A DNA stretch of 64,000 nt, taken from Halobacillus locisalis. Its GTDB lineage: Bacteria > Bacillota > Bacilli > Bacillales > Halobacillaceae. The notes beneath the pieces are model-generated. The model saw only the letters and a program-made list of their open reading frames with translations. It ran no database searches and had not been told where the DNA came from. The DNA lies in assembly GCF_013694105.1 (NCBI RefSeq), contig NZ_JACEFG010000002.1:682001-746000 (forward strand), written 5' to 3'. Positions 56,954 through 64,000 of this stretch are shown piece after piece; the first letter of the stretch is position 1; every line of letters starts with the position of its first letter. The position numbers and the translations under genes were made by a program.

Positions 56954-57718
56954 ATGAACAAGACAGTAAATGAATTACAAGATCAATTTCGTCAGTTACG
57001 TCTATCAGAAACGGCGGAGGAGCTTCCACAGCTTCTTCGCGAAGCTGAAAAATCCTCATGGACCTACTTAGAATTTCTAGAATCTATTACGCGATATGAA
57101 CTAGCAAAACGTGAAGCAAAAAGCCTTGAAAAAAGAATGAAATGGGCCCGTTTCCCTTTCGTGAAGTCATTAGATGAGTTTGAACTGAACGGTCAGAACG
57201 TTCTGACTGCCCGCCAGCTAACTCAACTCAGAGAGTTAAGTTGGCTGGAGCAGCAGTATAACTTAATTATCCTCGGGCCGCCTGGTATTGGAAAAACGTA
57301 TATCGCAATTGGGCTGGGGCTCGAAGCTGTTTCCAGAGGATTCAATGTTTACTTCGCTACAATGGGGGAGCTTGTGCAGCTCTTAAAGACGGAAGAGTAT
57401 CTGAACAAATCAAAGGTACAACTGAAACGAATGAGAAACTCTGACCTTGTGATAATTGATGACCTGATGTATATGGCGATGGATCAACGAGAGGCGAATC
57501 TGTTTTTTCATTTGATCAACCATTTATACGAACGAAGTTCGATCATCCTGACCTCAAATAAAAGTCCAGAGGAATGGGGGCATTTGATTGGCGATCAGGG
57601 GATTACGACAGCGATTTTAGATCGTTTACTCCATCGTGTAGAAGTTATACATGGCGGAGAGAATGAGGAAAGTCATCGTATGAAAAACAGAAAAAGCAAA
57701 TTTTCAGCAGAAGTGTAA
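56954..57718 (+). CDS. istB: IS21-family helper ATPase IstB
   Basis: 254 residues. AAA+ ATPase with Walker A G-P-P-G-I-G-K-T near 110 and Walker B L-V-I-I-D-D-L near 170. It selects target DNA and stimulates IstA. GGGAGG precedes the ATG; the stop lies 44 bases before the right IS end. Confidence 0.92.
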   Translation: MNKTVNELQDQFRQLRLSETAEELPQLLREAEKSSWTYLEFLESITRYELAKREAKSLEKRMKWARFPFVKSLDEFELNGQNVLTARQLTQLRELSWLEQQYNLIILGPPGIGKTYIAIGLGLEAVSRGFNVYFATMGELVQLLKTEEYLNKSKVQLKRMRNSDLVIIDDLMYMAMDQREANLFFHLINHLYERSSIILTSNKSPEEWGHLIGDQGITTAILDRLLHRVEVIHGGENEESHRMKNRKSKFSAEV

Positions 57719-57859
57719 AGTGGAAACGAGCAAAAAGTGTAAAATTCGACTTGACGTCTACAAGTGTAAGCAATGGTGCTAAAATCCCTAAATAACAACG
57801 GTTTTAAATTCCCGACAGATAATCATTTCTACACTGTAAATGTTTGGAGAGTAGAAGAG

Positions 57860-58786
57860 ATGATCAAGAATGGGGAATTTATTATGATTAAATAGCTATA
57901 CAAGAAAGGCTGGTCCATCACTGCAATTTCTAGTGAAAACGGATCTGACCCAAAGACTATCAGGAAGTACATAAATTATGACGAATTACCATCTAAGAAG
58001 AAAACTAAGAAAAAATTTAGCAAATTAGATCCCTATAAAGATTATGTGATGAAGAGTATTAAAGAAGGAAACACAAATTGTACGGTTCTTTCAGAAGAGA
58101 TCTTATCTATGGGTTGTGAAGGGAAGCTCACAATCCTGCGGGATTTTGTTCGCCCCTACCGCACACGTCCTAAGAAGCAAGCTACTATAAGGTATGAAAC
58201 ACCTCCGGATAAACAGGCTCAAATGGACTGGGGGGCATGTTGTCAAACAGCGAACCGTAAGGTTCATCAAACCATTTTAGAAGCCCTTCATACTCGGTTC
58301 CAGCACGAACAAAAGTATCTAGTAAGCCGCTTTTCCCCATCCATCACTGGGAAGTAAGAAGAGTAAGCAAAGATTGCTTTGTTTCTTATGGTGGAAAGCG
58401 GCATTCTGTGCCTTTTAGATATGTAGGACAAGAGCCGGAAAAAATAGACATTTAATCATCATATAGAAGTTTATGACCATTATGAATGCATAGCGAAACA
58501 TCCCATTATATCTGGAAGAGCAAGGGATCATATTAATCTAGAACATTATAAAGGACTGCAAACCGAATACGTTGGTTTGCCGCCCCACAGACGCTTACAG
58601 TCCACTGATATTGAAGTGGAACAACGTTCCCTTCAAATCTATGAGCAACTAGAGGGGAGGACAATCGTGAACACGAACCTTCTAGTTGAACGCTTAGAAC
58701 AGATCGGATGGCACCATACCACCGATCAAATTGATGGTCTACTTGAAGACGCATTTAAAAATATTGTACAATATTCCGACTTCTAA
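57860..58786 (+). pseudogene. istA: Broken istA of the decayed element
   Basis: ATG 57860 gives M-I-K-N-G-E-F-I-M-I-K, then TAG, then the helix-turn-helix L-Y-K-K-G-W-S-I-T-A-I-S-S-E-N-G-S-D-P-K-T-I-R-K-Y-I. Later Q-M-D-W-G keeps the first catalytic Asp, but most of the DDE core is missing: the frame jumps to the C-terminal part E-V-R-R-V-S-K-D-C-F-V-S-Y-G-G-K-R-H after 58340, with more stops before the frame at 58577-58786. Confidence 0.85.
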
Positions 58787-58799
58787 ATAACGGTATTAT

Positions 58800-59435
58800 C
58801 TTAAGAAATTGAATAGAAAGACAAGGGTGCATTTGATAAGCGGTTGAACAAAGCTAAGCTCCCATATATTAAAAGTATCCACGACTTTGACTTCAGCTTT
58901 CAACCTAGCATTGATCAAAGAAGAGTTAAGGAAGTATTGTCTTCAAGGTACATTCACAACGGAGAAATATTAGAAAAATTCTTCTTTTGGGTCCCACGGT
59001 GGTAGGTAAGACTCATTTAGCCATTTCCATGGCTTTTGAAGCTTTAACTCAAGGTCATCAAGCACTGTTTATCACCGCAAACGATTTTATAGCTGAATGT
59101 CAGAAAGCAGACAGGCAAGGATTAATCCAACGGATTATTAAAAGGTATAGTCGGCCAGACCTCCTTATAATAGATGAACTAGGGTACTTTAGCTTTGATG
59201 AATTAAGTGCACATACACTTTTCCAAATCATATCTAGAAGATATGAACACGGTGCTATGATCATTACGTCAAACAAACCCTATGTGGAATGGGGAAAAAT
59301 ATGGGGGATGAAGTGTTAGCCACTGCTATTTTAGATCACCTGGTTCATCACTCAACCACTTTCAACATTAAGGAGGATTCCTATCGCCTGAGGGAAAAGA
59401 AAAAGGCCGGTGTACAGCCGGCCAACATTCGCTGA
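58800..59435 (+). pseudogene. istB: Broken istB of the decayed element
   Basis: Fragments K-R-L-N-K-A-K-L-P-Y-I-K-S-I-H-D-F-D-F, then after a frameshift near 58980 G-P-T-V-V-G-K-T-H-L-A (Walker A) through D-L-L-I-I-D-E-L-G-Y-F (Walker B), and after another near 59300 A-T-A-I-L-D-H-L-V-H-H up to TGA 59433. Two frameshifts make it non-functional. Confidence 0.87.
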
Positions 59436-59558
59436 TATTAGGGAATTTGGTTCCGTTGAAAATAGGGAATTTCAATTCGTTGTTGACAAATGTGTTTTGC
59501 AATAGAAAAGTACATAATAATGCAACAGAAAATACATAAGCTTGCCAGCCGATTTCAT

Positions 59559-60281
59559 TTAGTTATTTTGCCTTGATAGAGCGTGACTTACTCGGTAACT
59601 ATCACCTGAGAACGTCAGGATATGCGCATGGTGAATTACGCGATCAACCAATGCCGCTGTCAGTCTTGAATCTACAAAAATACGATTCCATTGACTGAAC
59701 TCTAAGTTCGATGTGATGATAATGCTTTTCTGTTCGTACCAATCGGTAATAAGCTGGAATAGAAGCTCTGCTCCTTCTTTGCTGAAAGGGATGTAGCCCA
59801 TCTCATCCAAGACGATGAGATCCACTTTTTTGAACCGATTTCTGAATTGCTGTAGCTTTCCTTCTCTCCACATTTTCTCTAGCGTATCCACTAAATCAGA
59901 CACTCTAAAAAATCTGACTTCATACCCTTTCTCACAAGCCTCACGGCCTAATCCAGTCGCCAAGTGCGTCTTTCCAGTCCCTGGCGAACCTGTTAATACC
60001 ACATTCTCTTTCTGGTCAATGAAATGCAAGCCTTCTAACTCTACTCGATCTAGCTGAGGTGGAAACCTGACTTGATCTCCCCACTGAAAATTCGAGAGAT
60101 TCTTATGATTTATAAACTTTGCCTTCTTAATAAGTCGTTCAGCTTTCGCTTCTTCTCTTAATTCAAATTCTTTTCGGAAAAGTGCTTCTAAGTACTGGGT
60201 TTCGTTTTCAAAAGGTATTTGCTCGTAAATGTCTGCGACATAAGCTAGTCTAAGGTTTTTGCACATCTCTTTAATGTTCAT
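59559..60281 (-). CDS. istB: IS21-family helper ATPase IstB
   Basis: 240 residues. Walker A G-S-P-G-T-G-K-T-H-L-A near 100, Walker B L-I-V-L-D-E-M-G-Y near 165, C-terminal R-V-I-H-H-A-H. Its ATG overlaps the istA stop (ATGA). Confidence 0.93.
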   Translation of the reverse strand: MNIKEMCKNLRLAYVADIYEQIPFENETQYLEALFRKEFELREEAKAERLIKKAKFINHKNLSNFQWGDQVRFPPQLDRVELEGLHFIDQKENVVLTGSPGTGKTHLATGLGREACEKGYEVRFFRVSDLVDTLEKMWREGKLQQFRNRFKKVDLIVLDEMGYIPFSKEGAELLFQLITDWYEQKSIIITSNLEFSQWNRIFVDSRLTAALVDRVIHHAHILTFSGDSYRVSHALSRQNN

Positions 60282-61720
60282 ACCTGTTCACCATTCTCTT
60301 TTAAGGACGGTTGTAACAGATCATATTTAGACCAATCCACATCGTAAGGATGGGGAGTAGAATCAGAGACTCTTTCCGGTTGTTCTTGTAATAAATCATA
60401 GAATTTATCATTGATTTCATTCATTTCGTGAGTCACTAATAAACTAATCAACCAATCCAAACGTTGCTTACGTATGTTCAATTCCTCGATGTTTAAGTAA
60501 GTTGCTATTCGACCTGGCAAATAGGGGTTGTATCTTGAGTAAGACACCGCACGCGGCTTTGATCTCCAGCCCCTCAAAATGGATAACCAGGGTATATTAC
60601 GTCCTTTATTCATATAAGGTCGATAATCCGAATGAAGAATTTCTCCGTAAGGAGAAACGACTTTATAACGGTCCCAATATAGAACAACATGAAGATAGCT
60701 GAAATTGTAGCCTTGTGGAATATGTTCTTTCGTTCCGTCAATTGTGATTTCACCATACTTATTAGCTGTAGATGTAGTTTCCTTAAAAATTGGATAATCC
60801 TCTTCTGGCAGAGCTAGAGTATAGTTGACTTCTTCTTCAAGCAATTCTTGAATCCGCACTCCCTTGGAGTAATGAATTTGTTGACGATCCTTTGATAGCT
60901 TTTCATTTAAAATGTTGGTCAGGTCTTCGAAGCTCTCGATAACTGGAGATGGTGTGACAAAATTATAGCGAACATAGCCAACTTTATTTTCTACGTGGCC
61001 TTTCTCGTTGCCTCTTCTTGGATTACAAGCTTGAATCTCAAACCCATAAAAATTAGCGAACTGTATGAATTCATCTGTGAAAATAGCTTCGCCATTCTTA
61101 TCTCTTGCTTTAACTACGGCAGCTTTCAAATTATCAATTCGAACACTTCTAGGTACAGATCCTAATTGCTCAAATGCTTTCTTTAATCCGAACAGAAAAC
61201 ATTCTTGATTTTCTCCGGGGAGAGCAATCGAGAATCCCGCATTGCTGTGAGGGAGGCTCATAATCAGACAGTGAACATCTATGTACTTCCCATCTTTCAC
61301 TGCTTCCGTTAATCCGAAATCCACTTGAGCTTCAGCAGGAGGATGATTTAACCTTTCGCTATTCTTATCTTTATCTTCGCTTTCGTTATTTTTTCCTTCT
61401 TTCCATTGAGCGATAAAGTAACAAACGGTTCTGTAAGAACCTGTGAACCCAAGGGCTTTCAACTGTTCATAGATTGTTTTGTTTTTCCTTCTCAACTTCG
61501 CTTTCAGTTTTTGATCCTCAATTAGCCAGTCTGTTACGATATCACCCCAATCTTCTTCATACATCATGCCTTTACGCTCTATAATTTTTTCTTTCGGAAC
61601 TTGATCTGTGTCAGCGTATTTCTTTGCCGTCCGCCAATTTACATTAACTCTTTTAGAAATTTCATTAATTGATTCACCTTCAAGATTCCGTATATTTTTG
61701 ATATGATTAATCGTAGTCAT
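60278..61720 (-). CDS. istA: IS21-family transposase IstA
   Basis: 480 residues from ATG 61720, nine bases after AAAGG; ATG 61729 three codons upstream overlaps that site. Helix-turn-helix E-I-S-K-R-V-N-V-N-W-R-T-A-K-K-Y; DDE residues in A-Q-V-D-F-G, V-R-I-D-N-L-K and K-G-H-V-E-N-K. It appears intact and so may be active. Confidence 0.93.
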   Translation of the reverse strand: MTTINHIKNIRNLEGESINEISKRVNVNWRTAKKYADTDQVPKEKIIERKGMMYEEDWGDIVTDWLIEDQKLKAKLRRKNKTIYEQLKALGFTGSYRTVCYFIAQWKEGKNNESEDKDKNSERLNHPPAEAQVDFGLTEAVKDGKYIDVHCLIMSLPHSNAGFSIALPGENQECFLFGLKKAFEQLGSVPRSVRIDNLKAAVVKARDKNGEAIFTDEFIQFANFYGFEIQACNPRRGNEKGHVENKVGYVRYNFVTPSPVIESFEDLTNILNEKLSKDRQQIHYSKGVRIQELLEEEVNYTLALPEEDYPIFKETTSTANKYGEITIDGTKEHIPQGYNFSYLHVVLYWDRYKVVSPYGEILHSDYRPYMNKGRNIPWLSILRGWRSKPRAVSYSRYNPYLPGRIATYLNIEELNIRKQRLDWLISLLVTHEMNEINDKFYDLLQEQPERVSDSTPHPYDVDWSKYDLLQPSLKENGEQV

Positions 61721-61943
61721 TGCTAGCATCCTTTCGACCTCCACTGTGTTTTGATTCGACACCAATTACAGTAGAGTGGTTTTGGGAGGCTGGCAAGGGC
61801 TTTTTTTATCTAAAAAAGAAGTGCAGAGTTATGTACGTTTTGGTTGCACAACTCTGTACTTCTATTTTGCACTACACAACAAAAGAGCTTGATCAAGTTG
61901 TTAATAAATAACACATCAAAATAAACGACAATCTTGGGAGGTA

Positions 61944-62147
61944 TTGTTAGAACAATTATATCAGGAAATTAACATATATAGTAACGTAAATCCGATTGAT
62001 GATAACTGATTTTAGGCTGGTACTGATTTAGGCGACGTATATTATTCAATTGTTGTCAGAAAAGATAGTTCATCTATACACCTAGTGACTGATAAACCAA
62101 ATACTGAGATTAATAAAAAAATTTTGAATATCTTCATAACTATATAG
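61944..62147 (+). pseudogene. Relic of a small gene upstream of the DUF4365 gene
   Basis: After GGGAGG a frame starts TTG: L-L-E-Q-L-Y-Q-E-I-N-I-Y-S-N-V-N-P-I-D-D-N, hits TGA and TAG, and continues in the same frame as D-L-G-D-V-Y-Y-S-I-V-V-R-K-D-S to TAG 62145. It reads like one 67-codon gene with two nonsense codons. No family recognised. The rest of 61882-62298 shows nothing. Confidence 0.45.
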
Positions 62148-62298
62148 AGGAAATTGAGCGAGGTTTAGGTGGAATAGAGGTGGTATGATTTTACATTATA
62201 TTTGTAAAAAAGGAAAAAATCACAAGTCTGTAATCTTGATTAACATTTAGTTAGTAGAATTTCAGAAATCAAAAAAATGAAACTTGGGAGAGTGAAAA

Positions 62299-63126
62299 AT
62301 GAGTGAACTAAATAGAATCTATGGCCCTTCTTATGAAGGGAATCCAAAATATACAAAAACAAGTATGACTGACAGAGCTGGTGTAGGAATTGTTATGAAA
62401 AGCTTAGCGAAATCAAACCTTTATTTCAAAGAGTTACCGACTGGTGATGTAGGAATAGATGGGATTATTGAACCTGTTGTAGGGGAATGGGGGACGGGTA
62501 TGCTTATTGCCTGTCAAATCAAATCTTCAGAGGGAAAGTTTGCAACTATTCCTTCTACTAAATATATTAATTTTAATGAAGGTAATTTATCTCATTATAA
62601 ATATTGGGTAAATAAGTCAATCCCAGTAATAATTATATTAGTTGATGTAGCAAATGAGATATGTTATTGGGAGCATGTAACTGATAAAAAAATAAGTGAG
62701 AACGAAAAATCGTTTTCAATTCATGTTCCATCATCACAAGTTTTAAATGAAGATAGTGCTAATAACTTATATGAAATATCTCTGAATAGAAATGAAGAAG
62801 AATCCAAATATTTCTATTTAAAGATGAATGAACCATTGATACGTGACTTAGAAAGAAATAAAGTTCAAATTAGACTGATAGAAAAGTCATTGGGTGAAGC
62901 AGACATAGACTTAATTATTGAAGATGAAAACCTGGGTACTACATATTTTAAATATGATAGTGATACTAAATTAATTGATGCTTTAGAGCAATACTTCTTT
63001 TGGGCCGATTTAGAACATTCTTTAGATGATTCAAATATATTGTTGAATTTATACCCGAATGAAATAGGGAAGAAGTTTATAGAACTTCAGGATGAACTTA
63101 AAAAAATCAGTCTACAATTTAAATAG
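62299..63126 (+). CDS. DUF4365-type PD-(D/E)XK nuclease-like protein
   Basis: 275 residues. Residues 20-150 match the DUF4365 pattern: R-A-G-V-G-I-V, then D50-x-G-I-D54-G-I-I-E58, then I-A-C-Q73-I-K75-S-S, and later Y-K-Y-W followed by I-P-V-I-I-I-L-V-D with I-C-Y-W. D54 with Q73-x-K75 fits a PD-(D/E)XK nuclease core (Q in place of D/E). The C-terminal 110 residues are helical and not recognised. DUF4365 proteins often occur in mobile and defence contexts; here it lies between IS elements. GGGAG precedes the ATG. Confidence 0.75.
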   Translation: MSELNRIYGPSYEGNPKYTKTSMTDRAGVGIVMKSLAKSNLYFKELPTGDVGIDGIIEPVVGEWGTGMLIACQIKSSEGKFATIPSTKYINFNEGNLSHYKYWVNKSIPVIIILVDVANEICYWEHVTDKKISENEKSFSIHVPSSQVLNEDSANNLYEISLNRNEEESKYFYLKMNEPLIRDLERNKVQIRLIEKSLGEADIDLIIEDENLGTTYFKYDSDTKLIDALEQYFFWADLEHSLDDSNILLNLYPNEIGKKFIELQDELKKISLQFK

Positions 63127-63274
63127 TTATAAAGAAAGCAATAGTATACAAGAAACTCATCTAATTACGCTCATCACCTTAATAAGTGGTGGGCCATTTT
63201 TGCGTTAAACGCAGTAAAATCCGCTTTAAATACAAGGTGAAGAGTATTAAGGAGTGATGGGGGAGGAGAGTTCA

Positions 63275-63465
63275 TATACCGTGAAATTCTCTATTTTCAA
63301 CGGAACCAAATTTCCTAACATCAGCGAATATGACCCCAATGTAAACAGGCCTTTTTGAAAGGAGCCCGCTTTTAATATAGGAGCTTAGCTTTGTTCATCT
63401 GCTTGTCAAAAGGGGCGTTTTCTTTCTATTCCTCCGAGATATTACCGTAATTAATAAGTCGTAAA
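63275..63465 (-). mobile_element. Inverted, internally deleted copy of the decayed IS21 element
   Basis: On the minus strand it reads GAACAAAGCTAAGCTCC with ATATTAAAAG (matching the istB start at 58853-58876), then jumps to TTCGCTGATGTTAGG and AAATTTGGTTCCGTTGAAAA, matching the right end at 59427-59470. The middle of istB is missing. It faces the relic at 57781 in inverted orientation. Confidence 0.75.
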
Positions 63466-63580
63466 TAGCCTTTGTTCTCGGCTATACTTTCAGTGTATTT
63501 TCCTCTTGCTGCAAGCGATAACCTCTCATCAATAAGGTACTAAAAAATTATTTGAACCTATGTCCTTTATAGTCCTAATG

Positions 63581-63610
63581 TGCTATATTTATTCCTTGTG
63601 TGCAAGGAAT
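63581..63610 (+). promoter_or_regulatory. Extended -10 with overlapping palindrome
   Basis: TGCTATATT (63581-63589) is an extended -10 and is followed at once by the palindrome ATTCCTTG-TGTG-CAAGGAAT (63591-63610), which would lie on the transcription start. It may be an operator, or a leader hairpin 14 bases before the AGGAGG. Confidence 0.5.
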
Positions 63611-63635
63611 ATTATTAGTTTTCTAGGAGGATTTT

Positions 63636-64000
63636 ATGAAGAAATATAACGTATTGATGAAGAGCTTGCTTCTGTTTGCTATGTTCTTAATGCTCTCTTC
63701 ACAACCAACAAAAGCAGAAGAGAAGATCACCCTTAACCCAGTTCATGGTTATGAAGTCGTCGATCTTATTCGTGGACAGGCTTCGAATATGACTTGGAAA
63801 GGAGCAGGTAGCACAATATTGTACGATGATTCACCCGTGAATATGAGTGGATTGTTTGAGGAGCATGACTACCAAATCGAATTGATCTACAAATTGATGA
63901 AAGATGGAAATGAAGTTTACTATCACTATGTTGATCAAATGACGGGTGATGAGTTTAATCAATTGACGAGTGTAGATATGAAGAAATCCTATCATACATA
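63636..64000 (+). CDS. Secreted protein, cut by the window end
   Basis: ATG 63636 follows CTAGGAGG. The first 121 residues are visible with no stop: a signal peptide of about 27 residues (hydrophobic L-L-L-F-A-M-F-L-M-L, cleavage near T-K-A-E) and an extracellular part beginning E-K-I-T-L-N-P-V-H-G-Y-E-V. No family recognised. Base composition is host-like again, so the chromosome backbone probably resumes here. Confidence 0.75.
   Translation, partial: MKKYNVLMKSLLLFAMFLMLSSQPTKAEEKITLNPVHGYEVVDLIRGQASNMTWKGAGSTILYDDSPVNMSGLFEEHDYQIELIYKLMKDGNEVYYHYVDQMTGDEFNQLTSVDMKKSYHT

Larger units (their letters stand above)
55298..57762 (+). mobile_element. IS21-family insertion sequence, complete
   Basis: Starts TGTAAACG and ends CGTCTACA, with TGT...ACA ends as usual for IS21. 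Subterminal inverted copies of ATTTTACACTTTTTGCTC occur inside both ends. A 5-bp direct repeat AGTGT flanks it (55293-55297 and 57763-57767). It carries istA and istB, both intact. Confidence 0.82.
57781..59473 (+). mobile_element. Decayed IS21-family element
   Basis: A second IS21-type element of a different subgroup. Its ends are inverted: AAATCCCTAAATAACAACGG with TTTTAAATTCCCG at the left (57781-57815), and ATTTGGTTCCGTTGAAAATA with GGGAATTT at the right (59444-59473). Both genes are broken. A shortened inverted copy of the same element is at 63275. Confidence 0.75.
59481..61881 (-). mobile_element. IS21-family insertion sequence, intact, minus strand
   Basis: Ends TGTTGACAAATG (59481) and its counterpart ending CTACACAACA (61881). 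Both ends contain inverted copies of the pattern TGCAA-AATAGAA-GTACA and TGCAAC-AAA-TACATAA, the multiple terminal repeats usual for IS21. istA and istB are intact and overlap by four bases. No clear target duplication was found; the left end abuts the right end of the decayed element. Confidence 0.85.

Overview
The window looks like the chromosome of a moderately halophilic Gram-positive Bacillaceae (Halobacillus/Pontibacillus-like). The evidence is strong AGGAGG-type ribosome binding sites, frequent GTG/TTG starts, Bacillus-type genes (CpsB/CapC phosphatase, GtrA/CsbB-type glycosylation, TelA, IS21), acidic secreted enzymes, two Rex operators in front of ldh, and a xenorhodopsin of the kind known from Bacillus coahuilensis. 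The genus is an inference; no rRNA gene is present.

Layout. 1-9.5 kb: 3' part of an alpha/beta hydrolase, a three-gene lipid-linked-sugar glycosylation operon (GT39-type transferase, GtrA, GT2) on the minus strand, galU, a TelA operon and small genes. 9.5-18 kb: secreted subtilase, secreted lamin-tail/PLD nuclease, membrane proteins, a TlpA/ResA-like thiol oxidoreductase and an SDR with a possible SigB promoter. 18-24 kb: ldh under a promoter framed by two Rex boxes, a 16-unit 21-bp periodic DNA array, a xenorhodopsin gene, zwf and gnd. 24-32 kb: large secreted endonuclease, secreted Ig-like protein, PAP2 phosphatase and small proteins. Gaps between 7.6 and 35.3 kb are filled with at least three families of dispersed intergenic repeats.

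32.5-55 kb is an exopolysaccharide/capsule locus: a PAS-PAS-winged-helix regulator, Wzz-type modulator, BY-kinase, PHP tyrosine phosphatase, a membrane dehydratase (EpsC/PglF type), then from about 38.2 kb a clearly AT-richer cassette with an EpsN/PglE aminotransferase, EpsL/PglC sugar transferase, formyltransferase, PIG-L deacetylase, EpsM/PglD acyltransferase, two GT4 enzymes, heparinase II/III-like protein, serine-acetyltransferase-like protein, UDP-ManNAcA-type dehydrogenase, Wzx and Wzy. Dehydratase, aminotransferase, acyltransferase and PglC together suggest a bacillosamine-type diamino sugar as the first sugar of the repeat unit, with formyl/deacetyl modification. Decayed genes (a second galU, a pseudopilin, an epimerase) lie between the live ones, so the locus has been rebuilt repeatedly.

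55-63.5 kb is an insertion-sequence graveyard: one IS21 element with a 5-bp target duplication and an extra copy of its left end, a decayed IS21 relic, an intact IS21 on the minus strand, and an inverted deleted copy of the relic. Between the last two lies a DUF4365 nuclease-like gene. Host-like sequence resumes at 63.6 kb with a secreted protein cut by the window end. No tRNA, rRNA, CRISPR array or replication origin was recognised.
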